From positions 25,369-89,368 of the forward strand of contig CANKZU010000014.1 of assembly GCA_947488615.1 (NCBI GenBank): a stretch of DNA of 64,000 bases, given 5' to 3'. This document shows positions 1 to 8,718 of this stretch, in pieces. The number at the start of each line of letters is the position of its first letter. The stretch's first letter is position 1. Under the pieces are notes generated by a model that saw only the letters and a program-made list of their open reading frames with translations, had not been told where the DNA came from and ran no database searches. The DNA comes from an uncultured Aurantimonas sp. GTDB lineage: Bacteria > Pseudomonadota > Alphaproteobacteria > Rhizobiales > Rhizobiaceae. The translations under genes and the position numbers were made by a program.

Positions 1-644
1 GTCAGCTTGTCCTTCTTGAACTTGCGGATCGTCAGCGTCGGGCCATCGATCGCCAGCGGCGGCGCGATGACGTTGACGCGGGACCCGTCAGCCAACCGCG
101 CATCGCAGATGGGGCTCGACTCGTCGACGCGGCGGCCGACCTGACTGACGATCCGTTGGCAGACATTGAGCAGTTGCTGGTTGTCCTGAAAACGGACGTC
201 CGTCTCCTGCACCTTGCCATTCACCTCGATGAAGATGCGGTTGCGGCCGTTGACCATGATGTCGGCGATGTCGTCGCGGGCGAGCAGCGGCTCCAGCGGT
301 CCGTAGCCGAGCACGTCATCGCAGATTTCGGCGACCAGCGCCTCCTGCTCGGCGATGCTGATCTGAACCTTCTTGGCGGTGATGATGTCATTGACGACCT
401 GGACGATCTCCTCGCGCGCCTCGTCGGTCTTCATGGTCGACAGGACGGACACGTCGATCGCGTCCACCAAAGCGTCGAAGACTTCGCGCTTCAGGGAAAA
501 GTGCTTTTCGCCGCGCGGCTGCTTTTCCGGGCGAACGACCCGCGGCGGCGTGATGGCGGTTTGGCTGGTGGGGACGACGCAGGTCACCGCCTCGTCGGCG
601 GATGCGGCTGGAACGCTCTCCTCTTCCGTCTTCCTGCCGAACAT
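1..644 (-). CDS. cpaF: Tad/Flp pilus assembly ATPase CpaF (partial, cut by window edge)
   Basis: This is the N-terminal 214 residues of a CpaF/TadA-type secretion ATPase, the cytoplasmic motor for Flp pilus assembly. It reads from the ATG at 644 (MFGRKTEEE) and runs off the left edge, so the Walker boxes lie outside the window. The conserved helical N-domain and start of the PAS-like domain are visible: VLGYGPLEPLLARDDIADIM, then VNGRNRIFIEVNGKV, QLLNVCQRIVSQVGRRVDE and the ADGSRVNVIAPPLAIDGPTL stretch typical of the family. A good ribosome site (GGAGGG) lies just before the ATG. A 258-base gap with no gene separates it from the TadE-like gene upstream, so it may have its own promoter. The family is certain; the C-terminal half was not seen. 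Confidence 0.93.
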   Translation of the reverse strand, partial: MFGRKTEEESVPAASADEAVTCVVPTSQTAITPPRVVRPEKQPRGEKHFSLKREVFDALVDAIDVSVLSTMKTDEAREEIVQVVNDIITAKKVQISIAEQEALVAEICDDVLGYGPLEPLLARDDIADIMVNGRNRIFIEVNGKVQETDVRFQDNQQLLNVCQRIVSQVGRRVDESSPICDARLADGSRVNVIAPPLAIDGPTLTIRKFKKDKL

Positions 645-902
645 GGTCCCTCCGCAGCGATACGCTATGGCGGCCTGACGTTCGAGGATGGGGTCACGTC
701 CATTGTGACGCCTGAAGCCGGTTGTCGGTCGCGCCGCATTCGCGGTGAACCGGCCGTCTCAGGATCTCGAAGCGGTCATCGCCTGACTGGGGAGATGTTA
801 TCGAACCACGATTGCAGCACCGTAAAATCGATCGATGCAATTGTAATCAATAGCGAATAAGTCGGGACGGAGAGGGCGCCCATCGGCGCAAGGTGTCGGC
901 GG

Positions 903-1295
903 TCAGTTCAGCGGAATGCGACGGGACACGCTCAGCGTCATGCCGGTTTCCGATACCCCCCGCACGACGAATTCGAAGGGATAGGTGATCGCGACCGTGC
1001 GAAATGACACGCCCGCTTCCGTCGCTGTTCCGAAATCGATCTGAAGAAGGTTGGGGCTGTTGCCGGTGAAGGAGGCGCGGATCGTCGAATCCAGATCCTC
1101 ATTCGGAACCGTCGCGTCGTTCAGAACGGAGCGAACCGCGAAATCCGCCGCGAAGGCGAGGTCGTTGCGCACATTGAGCGCCCGTCCGAATTCGACGACG
1201 CCGAGCGACACCAGCAGCAACGGAAAGCATATGATGGCGAATTCGACCGCCGTCGCACCCACATCGTCGGTCCGGAAGCGGTTGCGCAGGCTCAT
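903..1295 (-). CDS. TadE-like pilus accessory protein (130 aa)
   Basis: This is a small TadE-family protein (minor pseudopilin of the Tad/Flp system, inserted in the inner membrane and processed). After a short basic N-terminus (MSLRNRFRTDD) comes the family signature GATAVEFAIICFPLLLVSL: a Glu five residues into a single hydrophobic segment (residues about 13-36). The rest is a periplasmic domain of about 95 residues. Its ATG overlaps the stop of the preceding TadE-like gene by four bases (ATGA), indicating translational coupling. It could be named TadE or TadF; the sequence does not decide. Confidence 0.85.
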   Translation of the reverse strand: MSLRNRFRTDDVGATAVEFAIICFPLLLVSLGVVEFGRALNVRNDLAFAADFAVRSVLNDATVPNEDLDSTIRASFTGNSPNLLQIDFGTATEAGVSFRTVAITYPFEFVVRGVSETGMTLSVSRRIPLN

Positions 1296-1810
1296 CGTAC
1301 CTGCACCTGGATCTGCGGCCCGAAGTTGAGATCAGGAATGATCCAGCCGCTATAAGTCTTTGTCCCGCCGATTTGATAGAAGCTGTAGGTCGGCGCCGAC
1401 CCGGCGCAACTGGTCGCGGCGGGCACCGCGACGTCGGGCGCTTCCGGGCAGGCGTAATAGCGCGACACCGACATCACCAGATCGGGGGCGACCGCAGGGT
1501 CCGCCGGGGGCGGAAAATTCGGCGTGGCGGTGGCCGTCATGACATCGATGACACGCTGCTCCCCCGGGTCGGCCATGGCGGTCTGCGCGCCCGCGCGCAG
1601 CACGTGATCGATCGCCATCCGTTCATTCAACGCCAGACCGAGATCGGCCGTAGCGATCAGAGCGAAGAACAGGATCGGCGCAAAGAGAGCGAATTCGACC
1701 GCCGAGACGCCATCCCTGCCGGCGAGCAGCGCATGGAAGCGAGCCGCCGATCGCCGGAGACGAGGGTGGCTGCCTCGCAGATCACGAGAAAAGGGCGGCA
1801 GAGCGCGCAT
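1292..1810 (-). CDS. TadE-like pilus accessory protein (172 aa)
   Basis: This is a second TadE/TadG-type pseudopilin. A basic N-terminal stretch of about 30 residues is followed by GRDGVSAVEFALFAPILFFALI, the TadE motif with the Glu at the start of one transmembrane helix, and then a periplasmic region. It starts six bases after the cpaE stop and overlaps the next TadE-like gene by four bases, so it belongs to the same operon. Having two tandem TadE-family genes is normal for Tad loci. The C-terminal region has Cys residues (YYACPEAP, ATSCAGS) that could form a disulfide. Confidence 0.85.
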   Translation of the reverse strand: MRALPPFSRDLRGSHPRLRRSAARFHALLAGRDGVSAVEFALFAPILFFALIATADLGLALNERMAIDHVLRAGAQTAMADPGEQRVIDVMTATATPNFPPPADPAVAPDLVMSVSRYYACPEAPDVAVPAATSCAGSAPTYSFYQIGGTKTYSGWIIPDLNFGPQIQVQVR

Positions 1811-1816
1811 CGCTAC

Positions 1817-3142
1817 TCATCGCCTCCCGAACAGGCGCGCGGCAAGAGCATTGATGCCCTTCCTCGCGGGCCGCGACACGTCCTTCCCGCTAATCAGCGA
1901 GTGCGCGAGTTCAACGAAGGAGCGGGCCACGGGCGAACGGGCCGCTGTTTCCCCGATCATGCGACCGTCATTGGCGGCGTTGCCGAAAAGCGCCGGGTCG
2001 AAGGGGATACTCAGGCTCGGCTCGAGCGCGACGGCAGTGGCAAAGGCCGGAGCTTTGATCTCCGGGCGTTTCGGAATGCCGATCTGGTTCAGTACCAGCT
2101 TGGGAGGGCTGTCGTGCGGTCGTTTGGAGCGCAGGAAATCGACGACGCCCTTGACGTTGCGCATGTTGGCGAGGTCCGGCGCGGCGGTGATGACGACGTC
2201 GTCCGCGTCCGTCAAAAGCCGTTTCACCCAGGCGGTCCACATATGGGGAAGGTCGAGGATCGTCAGCCGTGCGCTGGATCGCGCGATGTCGATCAGGCCG
2301 TTGAAATCCGTCTCCCGCAGATCGTAGGCGTTCGTCAGGGCGAGCGGAGGCGTCAGGATGCTGAGCCGTTCGCCGCGCTGCGTCATGATCCGCTCCAGCA
2401 GCACGTCGTCGAGGCGGTCGGCGTCGCTGATCGCCTCCATGACCCCTTGTGCCGCCTCGATGTTGAAATCCAGGCCGGCGGTGCCGAAAGGCAGGTCCAT
2501 ATCGATCAGAAGCACGTCGGAGTCGAAGGACGACGCCAGCGACCAGGCCGTGTTGTGCGCCACGGTCGATGAACCGACGCCCCCGCGCGCGCCGAAGAAG
2601 GCGCAGACCTTTCCAAGCTTCTGCGCGCCAGCGCTTTTGTAGAGGCGGCCGATCGTGGCGATCAGCGCCATCACGTCCAGCGGGGCGACGACATATTCGT
2701 GGATGCCCTGCTCGATCAGTTCCCGGTAGAGCGTGATGTCGTTGCGGTGTCCGATGACGATGACTTTGGTGGTCGTCAGACAAACATCGGCCAGCGCGTT
2801 CAGTCCGGCGAACAGCGCGGCGTCCTCGGTCGTCGTTTCCACGATGACGAGATTGGGGGTCGGACCCTTGCCGTAAAGCTCGATCGCAGCCGGCAATCCG
2901 CCGCCATGGACCGTCATTCGCGTCCGCTGCAGGCGTCGGTCCGACGCCGCCGCCTCGGCGGTCCGGGCAAGCTCCGCAGTCTCGGTGAAGACCGCGATGG
3001 CGATTTGCGGAATGATCAGGCTGCCGGTGGCGGACGCGTTTGCGGCCGCCTGTTTCGGCGGCGTCTTGTCCCCGGTGGTGGCGGGAGCGGGCATCATGGG
3101 CGCCTCTTCGTCCGTCAAGGCGACGACTGGCGAGCTCGCCAC
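1817..3142 (-). CDS. cpaE: Pilus assembly protein CpaE / TadZ
   Basis: CpaE/TadZ positions the Tad machinery at the cell pole. The N-terminal half (about residues 45-165) is an atypical receiver-like domain. From about residue 175 there is a MinD/ParA-type ATPase with a deviant Walker A, GARGGVGSST, at residues 184-193, followed by VLLIDMDLPFGTAGLDFN. The longest frame uses GTG at 3142, preceded by AGGA at a fair spacing, and would overlap cpaB by 28 bases. An ATG at 3097 (MMPAPATTGD) lies just after the cpaB stop and is an equally reasonable start, because the first 40 residues look unstructured. Function is inferred from family and operon position. Confidence 0.9.
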   Translation of the reverse strand: MASSPVVALTDEEAPMMPAPATTGDKTPPKQAAANASATGSLIIPQIAIAVFTETAELARTAEAAASDRRLQRTRMTVHGGGLPAAIELYGKGPTPNLVIVETTTEDAALFAGLNALADVCLTTTKVIVIGHRNDITLYRELIEQGIHEYVVAPLDVMALIATIGRLYKSAGAQKLGKVCAFFGARGGVGSSTVAHNTAWSLASSFDSDVLLIDMDLPFGTAGLDFNIEAAQGVMEAISDADRLDDVLLERIMTQRGERLSILTPPLALTNAYDLRETDFNGLIDIARSSARLTILDLPHMWTAWVKRLLTDADDVVITAAPDLANMRNVKGVVDFLRSKRPHDSPPKLVLNQIGIPKRPEIKAPAFATAVALEPSLSIPFDPALFGNAANDGRMIGETAARSPVARSFVELAHSLISGKDVSRPARKGINALAARLFGRR

Positions 3143-3942
3143 AGCGATCCTGCGGTATGTGGCGCGACCTTCACCACCTCCATCTTGCCGTCGCGATAGA
3201 CGCCGACTGTCGGCTCTCGGCGTTTGACGGCGAGTTTTGGTTCGTTGAGATCCGCCGCCGATCGCAAGGCCAGGGACAGAGCTCCGGAGGCCTCGGCGGC
3301 GGTGATCAATTCCACTTGCTGGATGTCCAGTTCGAGGGTCGCCGTCCGCCCGACCACGACCTGCTGCGGGTTGGCCGGGTCGGCGTTGCGGCTCTGGTCG
3401 ACGGCCAGTACGCGGACATTCCTCAAGATCGCGCGGCTGACGCTCTGCGGCGACTCGGTGCCGATGCTCGGCCGCATGTAGGTGTGGATGACATCGACCC
3501 GGTCATTCGGCAGCACGAACCCGCCGGCCGTGTTTTCCGCCGAGACCCGGACCGCGACTGCGCGTTTGCCAGCCGGCAGCAGGGCGGACATATAGCCGGA
3601 GCCGGCCGGAGCCAGCTTGTCGCTGCGGATCGGTTCGCTTTCCTGGAACTGGCTCTTGACGAGCGAGCCGGCGAACGTCTCGATCGCGTCGGGTTGGGAG
3701 GCGCGGGTGATGAAACCGGCGGACACGGCGCCTTCGGGCCATGACTGCCAGCGCATGCTGGTCTCTTCCAGCAATCGTCCCTGGCCGATCTCGGCGGATG
3801 CCACGAGCACTTCGCTCATCGCGATCCGCGCGATCTCAGGCGCCTGCTCGACCCGAACAGGATTGTCATCCTGGGCGAATGTGATCCAGGCAGCGAGTCC
3901 GCCCGAACCGAGCGCGGCTACGAAGATGAGAGCTCGAATCAT
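3115..3942 (-). CDS. cpaB: Flp pilus assembly protein CpaB (RcpC)
   Basis: CpaB/RcpC is a periplasmic, inner-membrane anchored protein that works with the CpaC secretin. The chosen ATG at 3942 gives MIRALIFVAALGSGGLAAW, a single N-terminal anchor as in the family. A longer frame from 3990 would put 16 extra residues before it. A SAF domain follows: VLVASAEIGQGRLLEETSMRW, then SQFQESEPIRSDKL and the highly conserved LLPAGKRAVAVRVSAENTAG and VLPNDRVDVIHT. The length of about 275 residues fits. It lies downstream of cpaC and the small lipoprotein gene, the reverse of the usual cpaB-cpaC order. Confidence 0.93.
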   Translation of the reverse strand: MIRALIFVAALGSGGLAAWITFAQDDNPVRVEQAPEIARIAMSEVLVASAEIGQGRLLEETSMRWQSWPEGAVSAGFITRASQPDAIETFAGSLVKSQFQESEPIRSDKLAPAGSGYMSALLPAGKRAVAVRVSAENTAGGFVLPNDRVDVIHTYMRPSIGTESPQSVSRAILRNVRVLAVDQSRNADPANPQQVVVGRTATLELDIQQVELITAAEASGALSLALRSAADLNEPKLAVKRREPTVGVYRDGKMEVVKVAPHTAGSLWRARQSSP

Positions 3943-4118
3943 TGTCCTACCGTGCGGGAAGGTTGTTATCGAACCCGCCTGCTTCCTCATAATCCAAGGG
4001 AGCTTAGGGCCGCGAGCTTGACCGCCCGTTAAGAAAGGACGTTAACGGGATAGGTCCAATTGTCGTGGCCGGCGCGGGGTTCGATAGCACGGTGCCTGCC
4101 GGGTGGAGCGGGCAGCCG

Positions 4119-4418
4119 TCATTCCGCCGCGGGTGCCGCCGGCGCGGTTGCTACCGGCTGCGCAGGCCCTGCGGCATACCCGGTGCCGCGATGCAGACGC
4201 ATGGTCCGTTCGGCGACCTGTCCGTCAGTTCGTATTGTCGTGACGTTGCGATGAGGGGGAAAGGCGTTCGCGGTGTGGACCGCCATGTTTGCTTGCATCG
4301 CGTTGCCCGCCCCGAGCGAGATCGTGTCGCGCTGATTGGTATAGTCCGCGCAGCCCGTCAGCAGGGCGGCGGCGGCAAGGATAACGATCTCAAGGCTGGG
4401 CGCGCGCATTGCCGTCAT
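4119..4418 (-). CDS. Small lipoprotein in the tad locus, unknown function
   Basis: This is a protein of about 99 residues starting MTAMRAPSLEIVILAAAALLTGC, a lipoprotein signal peptide with lipobox LTGC, so it is probably anchored in the outer membrane facing the periplasm. The mature part begins ADYTNQRDTISLGAGNAMQANMAVHT and ends in an Ala/Pro-rich tail. The ATG at 4418 has GGAG four bases upstream and overlaps the end of cpaC by 29 bases; 4409 is an alternative. It sits where cpaD is often found, but is much shorter than CpaD (usually over 200 residues) and shows no clear CpaD domain. The operon position suggests a role in the outer-membrane part of the Tad system. No name is given. Confidence 0.75.
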   Translation of the reverse strand: MTAMRAPSLEIVILAAAALLTGCADYTNQRDTISLGAGNAMQANMAVHTANAFPPHRNVTTIRTDGQVAERTMRLHRGTGYAAGPAQPVATAPAAPAAE

Positions 4419-5907
4419 CCGTCTCCATGTCGATGATGTGGCCGTAGGGTCCCGAGATGCCTTGGCCTTCCTTGAAGGAGCGCAGCATGGCGTTGTCGAC
4501 CTCAAGCAGGCCGAGGGCGAAAAGCTCGACGTCGTCGGGGGAGCGGGTCTGGTCGAGCGGTGAGTAGAGTTGCTCGCCTGGGCTTGCCGGCTGGACAAGG
4601 CGGGGGGTGACGACCACCACCAGATCGGTTTCCTGCTTCTGGAAGCTGGTCGAACGGAACAAGGCGCCCAAAATCGGTACTTGGCCGATCCACGGCAATT
4701 GCTCGATCGTCTTGGCGTTGACCGTCTGCAGCAGGCCGGCCATGGCGAAGCTCTGGCCGTCGCGCAACTCGATGACGGTCTGCGCCTTGCGCGACGTGAA
4801 GCCGGGATTGCCGTTGACGACGACGGCCGGGTCGATCTCGCTGACCTCGGTCATCACCCTGAGATTGATCAAGCCGCTATCCAGAACGGTCGGCAGGAAT
4901 TCGAGACGGACGCCGTAGGGGCGGTATTCGGTTTGGGTCGAGGAGGATCCGTTGGCGCCCACGACGGCGGCCTGGATCGGCACTTCGCCGCCGGCGTGAA
5001 AGCTCGCCTTCTCGCCGCTCATGGTGGTCAGGTTGGGCTGCGCCAGCCGACGCGCGAGGCCCTTCTTCTCAAGAGCGTTGATGATCATGTCGACGCGAAC
5101 GCCGGCGCTCTCGAGAACCTGAGCGACCAGCGACCCAAAGGGCGTGCCTTGCGAATTACGGCCGGCGTTGTTGTCGAGATAGGATTTCGGCTGGCCGGTG
5201 TCCGGATCGGCATTCAATCGCACGCGGGAGCCAATGACGCCGAGCGAGGTTCCGCCGGACACGCGGAAATTCACGCCGAGATCGCGGCCGGCGCTCCGCC
5301 TCGCTTCGAGCACGCGCACTTCCAGTGCTACCTGCTGGGCATCGGTGACCGCTAGCGCGTTGATGACCGGCTCGGACGAGAATTGCTGGGCAACCTCCAT
5401 CACCTTCACCGCGTCGGGCGCGCTCTTGACGGTTCCGCTGAGATGGATGCGATCGTTGAAATTGGTCACCTTCACCTTCGCGCTGGGAACGGCGGCGCGG
5501 ATCGCGGAATGGACGTTGGCGAAGTCCATGCTGACACGGGTGTCGACGACGCCGAGGAGCCTGTCGCCGCCATCGTAGATCGAGATATTGGTGATGCCGT
5601 TCGACCGGCCCTGGATATAGAAGGAACGATCGGACAATGGCACCACATCGGCGATCTTGACGTCGCCGACGACGAGATTGGCGAAGGGCCGGTTGGTGGT
5701 GATGGTGATCGTGGAGCTTTGCCGCACGACCACATTTGACACGCCGCCATTGCCGATAGCGAGCATGCGCTGCTGGGCCGCCGCGGGAAGGACCGCGAGG
5801 CAAGCGAGCGTCGTCAGCGCGATGCGTCGGAGCCGTGGCACCGCCGCGAAAGCGCGCCCGCCTACGCACGGTTCCACCGCCTGTTTCCAAGGATGGAGCA
5901 CATCCAT
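4390..5907 (-). CDS. cpaC: Tad/Flp pilus outer-membrane secretin CpaC (RcpA)
   Basis: This is the secretin that forms the outer-membrane pore of the Flp pilus. The ATG at 5907 (MDVLHPWKQ) is preceded by AAAGG at eight bases. A signal peptide follows, VPRLRRIALTTLACLAVLPAAAQ. An N-terminal pilus domain (FANLVVGDVKIADVVPLSDR), a BON-like region (SAIRAAVPSAKVKVTNFNDR) and the secretin core come next, including EVRVLEARRSAGRDLGVNFR, GLARRLAQPNLTTMSGEKASF with GGEVPIQ, and the C-terminal ETDLVVVVTPRLVQP. The length of about 505 residues is normal. As the first pilus gene after the regulator gene, it leads the cluster, which is unusual because cpaB usually precedes cpaC. Confidence 0.95.
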   Translation of the reverse strand: MDVLHPWKQAVEPCVGGRAFAAVPRLRRIALTTLACLAVLPAAAQQRMLAIGNGGVSNVVVRQSSTITITTNRPFANLVVGDVKIADVVPLSDRSFYIQGRSNGITNISIYDGGDRLLGVVDTRVSMDFANVHSAIRAAVPSAKVKVTNFNDRIHLSGTVKSAPDAVKVMEVAQQFSSEPVINALAVTDAQQVALEVRVLEARRSAGRDLGVNFRVSGGTSLGVIGSRVRLNADPDTGQPKSYLDNNAGRNSQGTPFGSLVAQVLESAGVRVDMIINALEKKGLARRLAQPNLTTMSGEKASFHAGGEVPIQAAVVGANGSSSTQTEYRPYGVRLEFLPTVLDSGLINLRVMTEVSEIDPAVVVNGNPGFTSRKAQTVIELRDGQSFAMAGLLQTVNAKTIEQLPWIGQVPILGALFRSTSFQKQETDLVVVVTPRLVQPASPGEQLYSPLDQTRSPDDVELFALGLLEVDNAMLRSFKEGQGISGPYGHIIDMETDDGNARAQP

Positions 5908-6102
5908 CGAGGCTACCTTTCGCGTCCAGTCTCTGCTGTCGCCCGATTGGTTCGGCGTATGCTCGCCGCCGCGTGAATCCACCACGCGGTTCGAGCGACA
6001 AACAGGGCATCGGACCGCGATGCGGCCCGCATTCCGCGGCAGTCTGCGACGAGATGGTTAAGGGCGGGTCAACACGAAAAACGCGGGGGACCGTCCGATG
6101 CG

Positions 6103-6918
6103 CTAATCTTGCCCGTTCAGACTACCTGCCCGCATTGCGGCAGCCGTTTTTTCATCCGCCGGAAAGAACGTCTCGATTGCGATTTCGGACAAGGTGATAT
6201 CGGTGGCCGTGCCGAAGACAGTTGTCGTGCTAAGAAAGGCAAACTTGCGGCCTTTGATAGCAAGCTCAAGCCTGACGGCAATGGGAGCGCGTGCCGCGCC
6301 TCTATCGTTCGGACGCCATGGTTTGGCGTCGCCGGGAACAGGATAGGCCGTCAGTTCATCGAGCAGCGATTTCAGACCTGCATCGTTGGACTGCTCCACC
6401 TGTTCCTTCAGCCTGGAAACCAAATGCGCCCGCCATTCGCGGAAATTCAAGATGCGGGAAGCCAGCCCATCGGGATGCAGGCTGAGGCGCAGAACATTCA
6501 CCGGGGGCGCCAGAAGCTGCGACGCAATTCCTTCGAGGAACGGCGCGATCGCACCATTGGCGGAGATCATGTTCCAGTAACGATCGACCGCTAAGGCAGG
6601 GTGTGGCTCATGGCCTTTCAGGATCTGATCCACTGCCTGTCGAGCGACTGCCATGGCATCGTCGTCGAGAGGCCGCTCCCGATAGAGCGGGGCAAAGCCC
6701 GCGGAAACCAGGATCGCGTTGCGTTCGCGGAGCGGCATAGCGAGGCTTTCCGCGAGACGAAGGACCATATCTCGGCTGGGCGAAGCTCGTCCCGATTCGA
6801 CAAAGCTCAAGTGGCGCTGAGACACCTCCGCTTCCACGGCTAGCCCAAGCTGGCTCAAACGTCGACGCTGACGCCAATCGCGCAAGATGTCGCCAACTGC
6901 GATCATGGTTTCGGTCAT
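6103..6918 (-). CDS. XRE-family transcriptional regulator, MmyB-type
   Basis: This is a 271-residue regulator. Residues about 10-66 form an XRE helix-turn-helix (ILRDWRQRRRLSQLGLAVEA, then VSQRHLSFVESGRASPSR). The C-terminal part resembles the MmyB-like ligand-binding domain, which is PAS-like and reported to bind fatty acids in actinobacterial members; examples are VDRYWNMISANGAIAPFLEG and LRLSLHPDGLASRILNFREW. It lies between a divergent membrane protein gene at 7046 and cpaC. An imperfect palindrome (ATTAC-N7-GTAAT) lies in the divergent gap. In this family the regulator commonly controls the neighbouring divergent gene, so the membrane protein is the likely target; this is inference. Confidence 0.85.
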   Translation of the reverse strand: MTETMIAVGDILRDWRQRRRLSQLGLAVEAEVSQRHLSFVESGRASPSRDMVLRLAESLAMPLRERNAILVSAGFAPLYRERPLDDDAMAVARQAVDQILKGHEPHPALAVDRYWNMISANGAIAPFLEGIASQLLAPPVNVLRLSLHPDGLASRILNFREWRAHLVSRLKEQVEQSNDAGLKSLLDELTAYPVPGDAKPWRPNDRGAARAPIAVRLELAIKGRKFAFLSTTTVFGTATDITLSEIAIETFFPADEKTAAAMRAGSLNGQD

Positions 6919-6951
6919 TGAGCGAGGCTAGCCGAAAGCGCAGGACTTTCA

Positions 6952-6968
6952 ATTACCTTTGACGTAAT
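6952..6968. promoter_or_regulatory. Candidate operator between XRE regulator and divergent membrane gene
   Basis: The inverted repeat ATTAC-N7-GTAAT lies 34 bases upstream of the XRE start and 78 bases upstream of the divergent gene. It is the only clear dyad in this gap and is AT-rich within GC-rich DNA. A role as the XRE binding site is inference only. Confidence 0.35.
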
Positions 6969-7045
6969 CGACTTGGCGCCGGGGGTCGGGAAACTGGATC
7001 GAGGACCTTCACGGATGGTCCGTTCAAGAACCAGGAGAACCAAAC

Positions 7046-7435
7046 ATGACCGCCATCACTTCTCTTTCAATCCGGTCCCTTCTCATCATCGATGCCGCGG
7101 CTTGTGGCCTAATGGGTGCATTGCTGATGACAGCATCGCGTCCCTTGCAAGCATTGACGCGAATTCCGGCGGAGCTGCTTTTCTATGCGGGCGCCATTCT
7201 GTTCCCGATCGCCGCTTTCATGGCGATAACCGCCGCATTCCCCCAGCCCCCGCTAGCGGCCATCTGGACTGTCATCCTCGGCAATTTGGCGTGGATTGCT
7301 GCGAGTATCATCCTCCCCTTCACACTCATTTCTCCCAATGCTTTCGGCTGGGTTTTCCTCCTCGGACAGGCAGGCGTCGTGGCCGTCCTCGCCAAGCTGG
7401 AAAGGGATGCAGTAAGCCGGGTGGTAGCGACTTGA
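7046..7435 (+). CDS. Four-helix integral membrane protein, unknown function
   Basis: This 129-residue protein has four predicted membrane segments: LLIIDAAACGLMGALLMTA, LLFYAGAILFPIAAFMAIT, AIWTVILGNLAWIAASIILP and FGWVFLLGQAGVVAVLA. A ribosome site (AGGAGA) precedes the ATG. It resembles small SPW/DoxX-like hypothetical membrane proteins often paired with MmyB-type regulators, but no catalytic motif is visible. It is transcribed divergently from the XRE regulator at 6103-6918, which probably controls it. Confidence 0.8.
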   Translation: MTAITSLSIRSLLIIDAAACGLMGALLMTASRPLQALTRIPAELLFYAGAILFPIAAFMAITAAFPQPPLAAIWTVILGNLAWIAASIILPFTLISPNAFGWVFLLGQAGVVAVLAKLERDAVSRVVAT

Positions 7436-7560
7436 GGAAAGTGCGGAACCAGAAGGTCTGCGATCGCACCGATTTGCTCGTCTGAGGAGCGATTAAGCCT
7501 CTCCGAAAGATGTGACCCTCCATTGCCACACAGATAATCGCCGCGCTCTCCCAAGCAGCC

Positions 7561-8217
7561 TTAGCGGGCTTCCACCCGCCGGTAGGCCACGGATCCATCG
7601 GGAAGCTCTTGTCGCTGGAACTGCGGGGAGGAGGGACGCTGATCGAGGGTTTCGGGCGTCGAGCCCGCGACGGCGGTCGCCATGGGCGTTTCCCAGTCCC
7701 GGTTCGGGTTGGCCGTTTCGGTCAGCTCGGTGATCGCCAGAAGCGCGCCGGCAAAGGCCTCGTCGAGCCTCGCGCTGGTGTCCTCGAGTACGTTCACGCC
7801 TTGGCCGACGGAAACCCGAAGCTGTCCCAGCCCATCCGCCAATCCGCCCAATCCCGCGTCGACCCGGTCGAGCCTGCCCTGGATCGCGCGATCGACGCGA
7901 TCGGCGGCGCCATCGACCCGGCCGCTCAGGCGTTGTTCGACGCCATCGAGCCTCGCCATGCGGTTGTCGAGCGCGTCGAGGTTCTGCATGGGGCGCCATG
8001 CGAGCATCATCGTCACGGCGACGGCCAGCGTGGCGGACAGACAGGCGCCGTTCAAGACAAGCAGGAGCGCCGACCAGGACCGTTTCGTCTCGGGCGGCGT
8101 TTGCGTCTCCCGCCGGTCCGGGACCGAGGTCCGAGCCGGGGCAGGGGCCGGATTTTCATGAACCTGGGCGGTGTGAACCCACGCGGGCATGGCTGTCACC
8201 GATCGACCTTTCATCAC
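7561..8217 (-). CDS. Single-pass membrane protein with coiled coil, unknown function
   Basis: This is a 218-residue protein. Residues 1-47 are cytoplasmic and Pro-rich, residues about 48-70 (ALLLVLNGACLSATLAVAVT) form one membrane helix, and about residues 75-160 are a heptad-rich coiled coil (DALDNRMARLDGVEQRLSGR onward) with repeated VDRAIQGRLDRVDAG-like units. The tail ends QRQELPDGSVAYRRVEAR. It starts six bases after the TPR lipoprotein stop, so the two form an operon. The nearby tad locus suggests an accessory envelope role, but nothing proves it. Confidence 0.7.
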   Translation of the reverse strand: MMKGRSVTAMPAWVHTAQVHENPAPAPARTSVPDRRETQTPPETKRSWSALLLVLNGACLSATLAVAVTMMLAWRPMQNLDALDNRMARLDGVEQRLSGRVDGAADRVDRAIQGRLDRVDAGLGGLADGLGQLRVSVGQGVNVLEDTSARLDEAFAGALLAITELTETANPNRDWETPMATAVAGSTPETLDQRPSSPQFQRQELPDGSVAYRRVEAR

Positions 8218-8223
8218 AGGCGC

Positions 8224-8718
8224 TCAGCTCCTTTTGGCTCGAGTGGCGCTATTGCGGAGAAGGCGCAAATTGTTGGCGACGGTGGCGCTGCGGGGGGCGA
8301 GCGCCTGCGCCCTGGCAAAGTGCCGGGCAGCGGAGCGCAAATCGCCGCGCAGCAGCGCGGAGTAGCCGATGTTGTTGTAGTACTCGACCGTACCGGGAAT
8401 GAGCTTGGCGAGCGCGCCATAGGCCGTATCGGCGGCGTCGAACTGGCCGAGCTGATCGGCCGAGGCGGCAAGGCCAAGCCAGGCAGCCGGGTTGTTCGGA
8501 TAGACTTCCGCCGATTTCTTGAACAGCGCGTAGGATTTGCCGTAATTGCGGGCCTTGAACTGGGTTCTGGCCTCGGGCAGCAGACGAATGTCGTCAATGG
8601 CGGCGGCATAGCCAAAGGAGGACGCGCCGAACGCCTCGTCCAGATTGGAGGACCGACAGCCGGAGAGGGCAGCGGCGAGGCTGACGGCCATGATCACCAG
8701 ATGTTTCGTCATCGACAT
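8224..8718 (-). CDS. TPR lipoprotein, TadD-like
   Basis: This is a 164-residue lipoprotein. The ATG at 8718 is preceded by GGAGG at a good distance and gives MSMTKHLVIMAVSLAAALSGC, a signal peptide with lipobox. The mature part carries about three tetratricopeptide repeats (ARNYGKSYALFKKSAEVYPN, AWLGLAASADQLGQFDAADT, YYNNIGYSALLRGDLRSAAR). TadD, a TPR lipoprotein, belongs to Tad/Flp loci and helps localise the secretin, and this gene sits near that locus. It is co-transcribed with the coiled-coil membrane gene downstream. The TadD assignment is likely but not certain, because TPR proteins are widespread. Confidence 0.72.
   Translation of the reverse strand: MSMTKHLVIMAVSLAAALSGCRSSNLDEAFGASSFGYAAAIDDIRLLPEARTQFKARNYGKSYALFKKSAEVYPNNPAAWLGLAASADQLGQFDAADTAYGALAKLIPGTVEYYNNIGYSALLRGDLRSAARHFARAQALAPRSATVANNLRLLRNSATRAKRS

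Noticed and set aside
1373..2572. 399-codon plus-strand frame opposite cpaE and a TadE gene
   Set aside because: Arg-rich chance frame; the minus strand carries recognisable pilus genes in an operon.
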